Source: Candidatus Cryptobacteroides avicola
Lineage (GTDB): Bacteria > Bacteroidota > Bacteroidia > Bacteroidales > UBA932
Assembly: GCA_017695115.1 (NCBI GenBank)
Contig: JADILV010000012.1
Span: 1-64,000 of the forward strand
Reading direction: 5' to 3'
DNA length: 64,000 nucleotides
The position numbers and the translations under genes are program-made. Within the stretch, counting starts at the first letter, position 1. Every line of letters starts with the position of its first letter. The notes under the pieces were generated by a model. The model did not search any database and was not told the DNA's origin. It saw only the letters and a program-made list of their open reading frames with translations. Below, in pieces: positions 7,203 through 16,160 of the stretch.

Positions 7203-10136
7203 ATGAAAAAAACTTGCTTCATATTATCACTTGCAGGAGTTGCCGCACTGGCGGCATGTTCTACACAGGAGCTGGAATCTCCGGCGAACCTGCAGAACGG
7301 GATGCTTATGGTCCGTCCGATAATGCCTGAAGTCGAAATCGAGACCAAGGCGGACCTGCCTACAATATACGCCTTCATTCCGGAGGAACTTAATGCCGGG
7401 ACAGTCAATCCCGTGCTGCCGAAAATAAATTCCGGAAACACCTACTATTACAATCTTGAAGGGGTCGGGAGCGATGTGGTTTTCTCCAACCAGGACTTGT
7501 CTTACGCAGTCTCGCCACGGTATGACGAGAACGGATTCAGCCTCGTCAAGACCGACCAGTACAGTGCAGACCTGGGGACAGAACTGCTTTTCGGAGTCGC
7601 GACGGGTATCCAGACAGGAAACACCGAACCATACGAAGTGCGTCTCAACAGATTTTCATCTTCCGTACAGTTCAAGTTCATGGCATACGACACCGACGGC
7701 AACGAACTGCCTGCAGAGACTTTCCAGTATGCGGACGCCACACTCGGCGGATTTGCTACCGAACTGAGGTTCGGCTCCGACATCACGACCTCGGCACCAG
7801 CACCTTACGGCAATACTTCCATTGCAGAATCTGCAGCACTTCAGGACGGACAATGGCTCAGTACTCCGCGCAATGTCATCCCCGGAACGGAGCAGATGGA
7901 CTATGACGTGAACATCACCCTGTCCGACGGCACATCCGGGAATTTCAAGGGGAACCTCGGCCGCACACTGGAGGCCAACCACAGCTATATCATAACGTTC
8001 CGGTTCAGACAGGCAAACGGATCATCATCATTCGAAATTGAAGAACCGGAAGTATATACCGAAACTTTTACAATTCCTGAAAAAAGCGAACTGTTCTCAG
8101 TAGAGAGCAATTACATCCTCGGCAAAGAGGCAGGCAGCAATATCCAGATTCCGGTTCAGCTGGAAATCCAGTACGACTGGGAATATGAACTTACTGAAGG
8201 AACCGGGTATTTTTCCGTAGAAAGGATAGGAAACAGCCTTTCTGTAACAACCCTGTCTGAGAATACAGACGAAACAAGAAACGGCATCATACGCCTCAGC
8301 ACTGCAGCAGGCCATTATCATGAAATATACATTACCCAGATGAACGCCTCCAAGCAGATGATAACGTACACACCTGCAAACGGTTATCAGCACTATCTGG
8401 TAGTCTATGGTGAAAACCTGCAGATAGACAGAGGTTCCGGCTTCGAGGAGATGGTCTCAGGAGAGGGAATCAACCCGAGCGGAACAAACACGACTACCAT
8501 TCAGGGAGACTGTATCACAGCGGTAAGGTCTACCGGCATCTGGGCCAGCTGCTCATTCTCAAACTGTGTATCACTTACTGACCTTGAAACAAGCTTAGAG
8601 GCCGGTTCTTTCGACGCATCTCCGCTTCCTGCATTGAGGCACCTTACATTGGACAATTCCACAATTTCGACATTGACATTCGCTGAAGGACAACAGATAG
8701 AGACTCTCTCATGCAGGGAATGCGGATCAATAGTGAACCTGAACCTCAACAGCATCTGCACTACATTGAAAGAGCTTGACTTGTACAGATGCTCATCGAT
8801 AGAATCGGTAGAGATATATCCACAGTCATTCACCGAAGAAAGGCTTCTGGAAAAAGCCGAGTTCTCTTATTGCATCGCGATGCCAGGAATAAGCCTTATC
8901 AACTACACCAGGCTTGAGAATGTGGCTATGGATGGATGCTCTGCAATGGAATCCATCAACCTGAGCGGATGTACCGCACTTGTAAATTTAGGTATATCAA
9001 AAAACTCGGCTACATATATCAATCTTTCAAACTGTACGTCCCTGAAATATCTGTCGATAAATGATATGGAAGTAGACAATCTCATCTGCTCGGGATGCAC
9101 AGCTCTGGAAAAGTTCATGCTGCCTTCATACTACAGTTCGACCATCACCACTTTCGACATGTCCGGACTGCCTGCTCTGCGGGAAATCTATCTGGCGGGA
9201 ACTTTGAACTGCACATCATTCAATATCAGCAACTGTCCTCAGATAGAATCAATATCAGGAAATTCTGGTATATCCTGCAACAGCCTGGATATCAGCAATT
9301 GCCCGAAACTGAAAAGATTCAGCGCCGGCTACAGGACAACAGAAGGCCAGGTGCTGAACATGGAAGGAAGTACAGCATTGGAAGAAATCAGCTTGAGCTA
9401 TTACAAAAGCCAGTATGACTTCAGCCAGTTCACGAACCTGCGTTCCCTCTATCTCTACAACTCAGCCATTACAGATATAAACCTGTCCGGCTGCGCATCT
9501 TTTGAAGAACTTACATACGACAGCGGCGAACTGGCAAGCATGAGTCTTCCAACAACACTGAAATCCCTGGATCTCAACTATATAACCATGTCAGACGGAA
9601 TCAGTTTAAACTCCTATCCGTCACTCGTCTCCTTTTCTCTGGAAGATTGCGACAACATTCCGTATGTGGACCTGAACGGCTGCAGCGCACTCATATCATG
9701 CGGCATAACACGCAACGATGCGCTGACAAGTATCAATATATCGGGATGTTCCTCATTGACAGAGTGCGACGTGGAGTACAACAGCATTCTGCAGAGTCTG
9801 AACATGGACAACTGTTCATCATTAACCGGTTTCAGCCCAAATTCACTTCCGGAACTTAACTATATCAGTCTTGCCAACTGCAGCAGCCTGCTTGAATACA
9901 GTGTCACAGACTGCAAGATCACAAGTCTGGACTTCTCTACCTGTCCGCAGATAAACACGATAGACTGCCGGAACAACATGCTTGACGAAGCCGCGCTCAA
10001 CTCCATGTTCACCTCTGTTCCTGACAGAAGTTCGAATGTAAGTACCGGAAAACTCTATATTTCAGGAAATCCGGGGGCGGAAACCTGCGATGAAAGCATA
10101 ATATTCTCAAAGAACTGGTATTTCCCGAATAACTAA
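7203..10136 (+). CDS. Large cysteine-rich LRR lipoprotein with N-terminal FimB/Mfa2-like and BACON domains
   Basis: The 977 residues begin with a clear lipobox (LAALAAC). Residues about 30-275 look like a FimB/Mfa2-type fimbrial lipoprotein (LNRFSSSVQFKF, LEANHSYIITFRF). A BACON-like domain follows at about 283-380, ending YITQMN. From about 432 to 932 there are some twenty TpLRR-like repeats with recurring NCSSL, SGCTAL or ISNCP steps, giving about 28 cysteines stacked at one repeat position. The end, with SVPDRSS and GNPGAE, is the usual C-terminal cap of Bacteroidota TpLRR lipoproteins. It is probably a surface adhesin or recognition protein. Compared with the preceding lipoprotein, the fimbrial domain sits at the opposite end. 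Confidence 0.72.
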   Translation: MKKTCFILSLAGVAALAACSTQELESPANLQNGMLMVRPIMPEVEIETKADLPTIYAFIPEELNAGTVNPVLPKINSGNTYYYNLEGVGSDVVFSNQDLSYAVSPRYDENGFSLVKTDQYSADLGTELLFGVATGIQTGNTEPYEVRLNRFSSSVQFKFMAYDTDGNELPAETFQYADATLGGFATELRFGSDITTSAPAPYGNTSIAESAALQDGQWLSTPRNVIPGTEQMDYDVNITLSDGTSGNFKGNLGRTLEANHSYIITFRFRQANGSSSFEIEEPEVYTETFTIPEKSELFSVESNYILGKEAGSNIQIPVQLEIQYDWEYELTEGTGYFSVERIGNSLSVTTLSENTDETRNGIIRLSTAAGHYHEIYITQMNASKQMITYTPANGYQHYLVVYGENLQIDRGSGFEEMVSGEGINPSGTNTTTIQGDCITAVRSTGIWASCSFSNCVSLTDLETSLEAGSFDASPLPALRHLTLDNSTISTLTFAEGQQIETLSCRECGSIVNLNLNSICTTLKELDLYRCSSIESVEIYPQSFTEERLLEKAEFSYCIAMPGISLINYTRLENVAMDGCSAMESINLSGCTALVNLGISKNSATYINLSNCTSLKYLSINDMEVDNLICSGCTALEKFMLPSYYSSTITTFDMSGLPALREIYLAGTLNCTSFNISNCPQIESISGNSGISCNSLDISNCPKLKRFSAGYRTTEGQVLNMEGSTALEEISLSYYKSQYDFSQFTNLRSLYLYNSAITDINLSGCASFEELTYDSGELASMSLPTTLKSLDLNYITMSDGISLNSYPSLVSFSLEDCDNIPYVDLNGCSALISCGITRNDALTSINISGCSSLTECDVEYNSILQSLNMDNCSSLTGFSPNSLPELNYISLANCSSLLEYSVTDCKITSLDFSTCPQINTIDCRNNMLDEAALNSMFTSVPDRSSNVSTGKLYISGNPGAETCDESIIFSKNWYFPNN

Positions 10137-10144
10137 CAGTCAAT

Positions 10145-11029
10145 ATGAAAATTATGAAATATTTAAAAACAATATTGATTTCCACAGCCGTCCTATTGAC
10201 GGCATCCTGCCAGAAAGGTGAGGGCACAGGTCTGGCAGAAGAAGAAACGGTCAGTATCCGGGTCACCGCATCCTTGCCTGAGGTAAAATCAGAGATCGAG
10301 ACGGAACTCGGAACAGATCAGATTTATCTGTACGCAATCGATGAAGCCGGTACATTTCTGTCGGTCTCCGACCCTGATTCTTATGCAGAGAATACCTACA
10401 ATTATACTGTTCCGGCCGATACATACTTCATGGTGTTCAGCAACCTGTCAAGTCATAGCAGTGGAGATGACTGCATACTGTCTTTCAACGATGAAACCGA
10501 TTTCAATCATTGCTCGGATGTTGTAACAGGTTCCTGCTTTACTTCCGAAATTGATGATAACGGGAGTATTACTGTCCGACTTGAACGTAAAGTTTCAAAA
10601 CTTACTGCCGACGTAGTGATTTTAGACAATTCAGGAACTCCGGTCGACATACACGACTATATGATTTATGCCGGTATTGAAATATACGATGTATATGACC
10701 GCTATATATTCAATAATGACTTCTCTACAACGTATTCAGGAGAATTCGATACAGGCATGACAGGAACAGTGACATCAGACGGACAGATGACATACAAAGC
10801 AGCTGAAAATATTTCTTTCTATCCGACAATAGAAGGAAATAACGCTTCAATCAGACTATGGATGCAGTGCTACAACAACCAGTGGTACGATTTCAACACG
10901 ACCCTCGGTTACCCGTTCGAGGCCAACAAGCACTACAAACTTACTATCAACGTGAGAATGGGTAAAGACGGTTTCGGATTCATCCTGGACGATGTCATCA
11001 CAGAAGAAATAAATGTTGACTTAAACTGA
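10145..11029 (+). CDS. FimB/Mfa2-like lipoprotein
   Basis: This 294-residue protein has a lipobox (LLTASC, Cys about 22) and a two-domain beta layout like fimbrial anchor or tip lipoproteins. RLERKVSKLTADVVI begins the second domain, and FEANKHYKLTINVRM is the typical final strand. It would be exported and lipid-anchored. In FimB/Mfa2 systems such proteins anchor or terminate a fimbrial shaft, but no shaft-type fimbrillin (FimA/Mfa1 size, with a protease-cleaved N-terminus) is seen here. It may instead partner the LRR lipoproteins encoded just upstream. Gaps to its neighbours are 8 and 6 bases. Confidence 0.68.
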   Translation: MKIMKYLKTILISTAVLLTASCQKGEGTGLAEEETVSIRVTASLPEVKSEIETELGTDQIYLYAIDEAGTFLSVSDPDSYAENTYNYTVPADTYFMVFSNLSSHSSGDDCILSFNDETDFNHCSDVVTGSCFTSEIDDNGSITVRLERKVSKLTADVVILDNSGTPVDIHDYMIYAGIEIYDVYDRYIFNNDFSTTYSGEFDTGMTGTVTSDGQMTYKAAENISFYPTIEGNNASIRLWMQCYNNQWYDFNTTLGYPFEANKHYKLTINVRMGKDGFGFILDDVITEEINVDLN

Positions 11030-11035
11030 CAGTAC

Positions 11036-11905
11036 ATGAAAAAATATCTGATAATCACAGTTCCTCTTCTGCTCCTTGCAGTATCTTGCAGCCAAGACGA
11101 ACCGGCTGCAGAGGGCAACGGCTATGACACGGTAAAAGTAACTCTTGATGCCTCTTTCTCTGATGCCATTGTCTCGGAGGCAGGCTCCAAGGCAAGTCTT
11201 GAAGAAATGGGAAATCCCGACATCTGGTGTTTCGCGTATGACAGAAACTCCGATGATCCATATACGCCTGTCGGGGGAAGCCCTATAAAGCAGGACAGCT
11301 TCAGCGGGAACCGGTACACTTTCACACTTCCCAAGCTTGACAACGGAATGTTTGCCTTTGCTGTCATCCCGGACGGTGTCAGCTGCAATGACATACTTGA
11401 CAGTTACGCAAACCCCTGCCTGTATTTTACCGCGACCGATCCATACTCGGACAACATGGTATACTGCAGCGAGTTCACATACGAAAACACAAATACAGAA
11501 TCTCCTGTAAGTTTCAACACAACACTTATACAGACATTCATAAAGTTCGAAATCGTTTTCGACTGCGAAAATTTCCCCGGACCCGTACAGGACTATCTGA
11601 CGAATTGGGGGATGTATATCGGAGCATCCGGCAATGACTATTATTATGACGGGCTTCTCGACTTCAACTCGCTTGAACAGGTTGAGAACAGCGAAAATCC
11701 GTCCGGAAGATTCTCGTACAGATTTACATTCATGCCGGATAACGCGAACATAAAAGACATCAGCTCCTGCCTGAGATTGATACGTCTGACATTCAATACA
11801 GCAGACCTCGGAGTCTACTCAAGTTATGAAACACTCAGCAGCACATACAGCAAAAACAGGCAGATCACCATATCAATAGACTATAACGACATCAAGGAAA
11901 ACTAA
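11036..11905 (+). CDS. Second small FimB/Mfa2-like lipoprotein
   Basis: The 289 residues begin with a short signal and lipobox (LLLLAVSC, Cys about 18). The rest is strand-rich, with fimbrial-lipoprotein features: DIWCFAYD, YTFTLPKLDNGMFAFAVIP, LIQTFIKFEIVF, and a final strand RQITISIDYNDI. It resembles the preceding gene in plan but not closely in sequence, which suggests an old duplication or recruitment. Six bases separate the two genes, so they are probably translated together. It is exported and lipid-anchored; partner and ligand are unknown. Confidence 0.62.
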   Translation: MKKYLIITVPLLLLAVSCSQDEPAAEGNGYDTVKVTLDASFSDAIVSEAGSKASLEEMGNPDIWCFAYDRNSDDPYTPVGGSPIKQDSFSGNRYTFTLPKLDNGMFAFAVIPDGVSCNDILDSYANPCLYFTATDPYSDNMVYCSEFTYENTNTESPVSFNTTLIQTFIKFEIVFDCENFPGPVQDYLTNWGMYIGASGNDYYYDGLLDFNSLEQVENSENPSGRFSYRFTFMPDNANIKDISSCLRLIRLTFNTADLGVYSSYETLSSTYSKNRQITISIDYNDIKEN

Positions 11906-11926
11906 TCATAATCAAACTCATAAGCC

Positions 11927-12619
11927 ATGAATGCAAGAATCATCTTTTCAATGATTGCCGCAGCCGGAATGCTGCTTGCAACCACCGGTATGTCCGCACA
12001 GGAAGTCGCCACTAAAAAGGACTACAGGAAAATCGAGAAACACGAGAAATTCCTGAACAAGCAGGTCAAGGACAGAGCCATCAGGGACGCCAGGAAAGAG
12101 GCAAGAAAACTGGAGAAGCAGGGCTACAAGGCCCCTGTAGGCAAACTCCCTATCGACAAACAGCTTGAAAAGGCATGGCAGTGCCAGTACGAAATGGATT
12201 CCAACGGCTATCCGTTCTACTTCATCGCCACGGCACGAACCACCGGCTCCAACTATTCAGCAGCCCAGATGCAGGCAGTGAACCTCGCAAAACTCGACCT
12301 TGCAGGACAGATCCAGACAAGGGTAAACCAGCTGGTAGAGGCAAAAGTGGCAAATGACGAAATCAGCGCAGAAGAGGCTGTCTCCATCAACTCGTTTGTA
12401 AGCGCCAGCAAGAACGTGATTTCCAACACTCTCGGCAGGGTCCTCATCCTCGTTGAAATCTACAGGGTGAACGAGAACGGAAACAACGAAGTACAGGTGA
12501 CCCTCGGCTACAACTCCAAACTCGCCACCCAGGAAGCCATCAAGGCCGTCCAGAAAAGCATGGGTGAAGAAGCCGGAGAGCTCATGGACGAACTTGACAG
12601 TCTTCTCGGAATAGAATAA
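11927..12619 (+). CDS. Exported LPP20-like protein
   Basis: The 230-residue protein carries a signal peptide (hydrophobic about 5-20, TGMSA then QEVA). A highly charged stretch of about 60 residues follows, rich in Lys, Arg and Glu and probably helical. The last 140 residues resemble the LPP20/FlgT alpha-beta fold: ATARTTGSNYSAAQMQAVNLAKLDLAG is its helix, and NTLGRVLILVEIYRV and VQVTLGYN are later strands. It should be periplasmic. In this family the fold acts in envelope protein assemblies; no enzyme motif is present. It sits 12 bases before a related gene, and both precede the caspase gene. Confidence 0.6.
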   Translation: MNARIIFSMIAAAGMLLATTGMSAQEVATKKDYRKIEKHEKFLNKQVKDRAIRDARKEARKLEKQGYKAPVGKLPIDKQLEKAWQCQYEMDSNGYPFYFIATARTTGSNYSAAQMQAVNLAKLDLAGQIQTRVNQLVEAKVANDEISAEEAVSINSFVSASKNVISNTLGRVLILVEIYRVNENGNNEVQVTLGYNSKLATQEAIKAVQKSMGEEAGELMDELDSLLGIE

Positions 12620-12631
12620 AGCATACGGAAA

Positions 12632-13435
12632 ATGAACTTGACTGCACACAGAATATTGATATGCGTCGTTTTCGCTGTCTTCTCCGGTGTCATCTGCGCC
12701 GGAGAGACAGTGAAAGTGAGGAACGCTACCGGGCGCTGGGAAGTCAGCGGGGATATCACCATGGCGGAAGCCGAAGAACGGGCGCTTAACGAGGCGAAGA
12801 AAGACGCCCTGAGAAAAGCCGGCGTCATGGAAAATGTCTGGTCCGTATTCGGACAGGTGACTTCCGAGAGCGGCAGCAAGTTCGAGGAAGCCTTCTCGTC
12901 CGTAAGCGTACTTGCCCTGAACGGACTGGTCAACATCACGGACAAAAAGACCGAGGATATCTGGGATCCGGTAGCTAAAAAACTGTTCAAGGTAGTGACT
13001 GTCAATGCGAATGTCTCCAAAAGCGACATACAGGAAGACAAGAGCTACATTATGGAAGTGACCGGCATAGAACCGGTCTATAAGGAATCCGAGCCGTTCT
13101 CCTGCTCGATAAAGGTACACGGAGCCGATTCCTATATCAGATTTTTCTGGTTCGGAGAAGACGGTGCGTCTATAATCTATCCGAACAGCTATGAACCGGA
13201 CATGGTATTCAAGGCGGGACAGACATATTCATTCCCTCTGACGGACAGCGTGGAATTTTCCATGGAGAAAATCAACAAGTCCGCCGAGTACGAAAAAGTC
13301 AATATCATCATAGTCGCCACCAAGAAAGACTTTCCGTTCATCGGGGAGCCGGAATACCAGTCGATACTGACATGGATATTCAACCTGCCGGCAGACCAGA
13401 GAACGTTTTATTACAACATGACTTTAATCAGATAA
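12632..13435 (+). CDS. Exported FlgT-N-like/DUF4384 protein
   Basis: A signal peptide (about residues 1-27, ICAGE) precedes a FlgT-N/LPP20-type domain with ATGRWEVSGDITMAEAEERA and DALRKAGVMENVW at about 30-135. The C-terminal half, with SYIRFFWFGEDGASIIYPN, KAGQTYSFP and NIIIVATKKDFPF, fits DUF4384, a domain often encoded with caspase-like or kinase proteins in bacterial envelope clusters. The 267-residue protein ends 4 bases before the caspase gene. The close coupling suggests that the two act together in the periplasm. This is inference from order and family habit. Confidence 0.7.
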   Translation: MNLTAHRILICVVFAVFSGVICAGETVKVRNATGRWEVSGDITMAEAEERALNEAKKDALRKAGVMENVWSVFGQVTSESGSKFEEAFSSVSVLALNGLVNITDKKTEDIWDPVAKKLFKVVTVNANVSKSDIQEDKSYIMEVTGIEPVYKESEPFSCSIKVHGADSYIRFFWFGEDGASIIYPNSYEPDMVFKAGQTYSFPLTDSVEFSMEKINKSAEYEKVNIIIVATKKDFPFIGEPEYQSILTWIFNLPADQRTFYYNMTLIR

Positions 13436-13439
13436 CGAC

Positions 13440-16103
13440 ATGAGAGTTCCAGGACTTATTTTACTGTTTTCTGTCCTCATCATGCAGAATGCCGCCGCAG
13501 AACCGGTCGACATCAAGTGGATCAGCGAGATAAGATGCGAGGAAGTGCGTCCTTACAGTGACGGGCTCAGCGCTTTCAGAATCGAAGGAAAATGGGGATA
13601 CATGGATGCCTCAGGACAGGTCGCCATCACTCCCGAGTACGATGAATGCTACGACTTCATCGACGGCCGCGCAATAGTCCGCAAAGGAGCAAGATGGGGA
13701 ATCATAGACAAGACCGGAAAATCTTCCACCGGATTTGTATACAGCAAGATGCACAACTTTTCCAACGGGCTTGCCTACGCAGAGGAAAATACCCTTCGCT
13801 TCTACGTATATCCTGACGGCAAACGCCAGAAGCTTTCAGAAAAGTTCGAATACGGCGATTACAATGAAGGCTATGCCCCTGTAATGAAAAAGAAGAACAA
13901 GAAATGGGGGTACATCAACAAAAAGGGAATCGTGACCATAGAGCCCGGCTTTGATTCCGTGTACAACTTCAGCAACAACATCGCTCTGGTCTATAAAAAG
14001 GGCAAACCATTCTATATCAACCACAAAGGGCGTAAGAAACATATAGATGGAATAGTCCAGCCGCAGCCGCTCGTATTCGTGAACGGCTATGCGAAGATCA
14101 AGGACTTCAGAGGAGTATCTTTCGTGGACAAGAATCTCAAGCATCTGAGGTACACCACAGCCGACGCCACTGACTTCAACACCGAGGGTGTCGCCGCCAT
14201 TCTCATGAAAGACAATACGATGAGGTACATCAACCCGCAGGGACGCCCGATACTTCCGGTCGAATACGACAAGGTGGGGAATTTCAACGAAGGTCTTGCA
14301 TGGGTGTCTTCCAACGGAAAATACGGATATATCGACAGGGACGGGGAACTGGTGATAGATACCCTGTTCACATCGGCGACCGATTTTTCTGACGGTATCG
14401 CATTCGTTTCCTACAACGGCCGGATGGGCAGCATAAAGGTGAAAGACGAAGCCGACGTAATCCCGCAGCTCCTGATCAGCAGCATATCAATCGATGATGC
14501 GAACAGCAACGGAAGAGTGGAAGCCGAAGAGAAGTTCACCATCGATGTCGAACTGAACAACCCTACCGGAGAAGACCTGCGCAATGTGAATGTGCAGTTC
14601 GCGGGACAGCAGGACCAGGCAGACTGGTTCAACTTCGGGGGACAGTCCGTATTCATTCCCGAGCTGCGTGCAAATTCCGACACCACAGTCACATTTGACG
14701 GTACGGCGGCACTCAGCCTCGTATCCGACAAGATCAACCTTGAATTCATGGGTATGGCAAGCAACATTATGGATCCTGTGAAGAACCAATATTCGTTCGA
14801 TGCCCTCGGCATCAACGCCTGCAAGCCGGTTATCACCGGTTACTGGGTCTACAAGGACAACCACACCCCGATTCGGGCCGGAGACATGGCCAATCTCATG
14901 ATTACCGTCAAGAATGACGGAAGCGACCTTGCAAAGGATGTCGAAATCGGGTTCAACTGGCCTGAGGGGATTTCAAGCGACGGGAATACCCTCAAGATTC
15001 CGGTACTGAAACCGGGAGAGACTACTGAAGTGACTTCAAGATTCCTCGTCGACTCCACTATGACAGATTCGCTCTCACGCAACGGTCTGACCGTAGTTGC
15101 CAGACTGTCGGAGTACACGCAGAAACACAAAGACATAAAATACCTTTCGTTCTTCACCGGAAGGATGAATGCAGAAGTGAATCTTGAGAACGGTGCTCCT
15201 GCAATGATGTACCAGTATGCTTCGGACAACAACTATCTGGCCCAGGCTACCCCGCAGGTATCTTCTCCTAAGATTACGGCCTCGTCAGCATCTACAGGCA
15301 CACAGGAAATCACCAAGGAATCGGCAGACGTTTCAGAACTGCTTGCCGGCCTTGCCCCGGTGGTAGAGCCTGACCAGAACAAGTTCGCACTTGTCATAGG
15401 CAATGAGGACTACAATTCATTCAAACAGACCACCACTTATGAAGTAAATGTAGACTACGCCGAACGTGATGCCGATGCATTTGCAGCCTATGCTACCGAC
15501 TATATGGGAGTACCGAAAGAAAACGTGATACTGCTCCACAATGCGACATACGCCCAGATGAACTTCAATATCAACAAGCTCATCATGATGAGCAAGACCA
15601 ACCCGGGCAATGTAGAGCTTTATATCTTCTATGCAGGACACGGGCAGCACGATGTAGATTCGAAAGAGACTTACCTTATGCCGGTAGACGTGAGCATCTC
15701 GTCACCTACTGCGGGAATAAAGCTTGAAAAGCTGTATGCCGACCTCGGGACCAGCCAGGCCAAAAAGACATACGTCTTTATGGACGCCTGCTACAGCGGT
15801 GTCGGACGAGGCATAGTCATCAAGCCTAAAGAAGCCCTCATAAACGGGAATACGGTCGTATTCACCGCCACTTCTTCTACGCAAAGGTCCATGCCTTACA
15901 AGGAAAAGCAGCACGGCATGTTCACATACTTCCTGCTGAAAGCGCTCCGCGATTCAGGAGGGAAAGCCACTGTCGGGACCCTGTTCGAGGCTACCAGAAA
16001 AGATGTAGTGAAGAATTCCATCTGGATCAACAACTCCGAGCAAACCCCTGAACTCCTTACAGGAGAAGGGATCGAAACCGGATGGGAAGGATGGACACTG
16101 TAA
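13440..16103 (+). CDS. Exported WG-repeat protein with C-terminal caspase (peptidase C14) domain
   Basis: The 887 residues start with a signal peptide (about 1-20, NAAA then EPVD). WG repeats cover about 25-330 (KWGYMD, RWGIID, KWGYINKKG, KYGYIDRDG). Two CARDB/NEW3-like beta domains lie at about 340-575; the first opens with a canonical EF-hand loop, D353-x-N355-x-N357-G-x-V-x-x-x-E364. A caspase domain covers about 647-887, with both catalytic residues intact: His734 in YAGHG and Cys784 in DACYSG. It is probably an active, perhaps calcium-controlled, cysteine protease exported to the periplasm or beyond. It is the last gene of the operon, followed by a strong terminator. Its substrate is unknown; the lipoproteins encoded upstream are natural suspects. 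Confidence 0.85.
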   Translation: MRVPGLILLFSVLIMQNAAAEPVDIKWISEIRCEEVRPYSDGLSAFRIEGKWGYMDASGQVAITPEYDECYDFIDGRAIVRKGARWGIIDKTGKSSTGFVYSKMHNFSNGLAYAEENTLRFYVYPDGKRQKLSEKFEYGDYNEGYAPVMKKKNKKWGYINKKGIVTIEPGFDSVYNFSNNIALVYKKGKPFYINHKGRKKHIDGIVQPQPLVFVNGYAKIKDFRGVSFVDKNLKHLRYTTADATDFNTEGVAAILMKDNTMRYINPQGRPILPVEYDKVGNFNEGLAWVSSNGKYGYIDRDGELVIDTLFTSATDFSDGIAFVSYNGRMGSIKVKDEADVIPQLLISSISIDDANSNGRVEAEEKFTIDVELNNPTGEDLRNVNVQFAGQQDQADWFNFGGQSVFIPELRANSDTTVTFDGTAALSLVSDKINLEFMGMASNIMDPVKNQYSFDALGINACKPVITGYWVYKDNHTPIRAGDMANLMITVKNDGSDLAKDVEIGFNWPEGISSDGNTLKIPVLKPGETTEVTSRFLVDSTMTDSLSRNGLTVVARLSEYTQKHKDIKYLSFFTGRMNAEVNLENGAPAMMYQYASDNNYLAQATPQVSSPKITASSASTGTQEITKESADVSELLAGLAPVVEPDQNKFALVIGNEDYNSFKQTTTYEVNVDYAERDADAFAAYATDYMGVPKENVILLHNATYAQMNFNINKLIMMSKTNPGNVELYIFYAGHGQHDVDSKETYLMPVDVSISSPTAGIKLEKLYADLGTSQAKKTYVFMDACYSGVGRGIVIKPKEALINGNTVVFTATSSTQRSMPYKEKQHGMFTYFLLKALRDSGGKATVGTLFEATRKDVVKNSIWINNSEQTPELLTGEGIETGWEGWTL

Positions 16104-16121
16104 CCTTACAATATACGGAAA

Positions 16122-16160
16122 CGATGAGGGTGAGTCAGATTTTTTGACTCACCCTCATCG
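16122..16160. terminator. Bidirectional terminator: perfect 16-bp hairpin
   Basis: The arms 16122-16137 and 16145-16160 are perfect complements around a 7-base loop that ends in five T. It lies between the convergent caspase and ybaK genes, and the last arm bases of the left side form the ybaK stop codon (16135-16137). It should stop transcription from both sides. Confidence 0.85.

Noticed and set aside
10145..11905. A complete Mfa/Fim fimbria operon
   Set aside because: The lipoproteins resemble FimB/Mfa2 anchors, but no shaft fimbrillin gene was found, so the region is not called a standard fimbrial locus.
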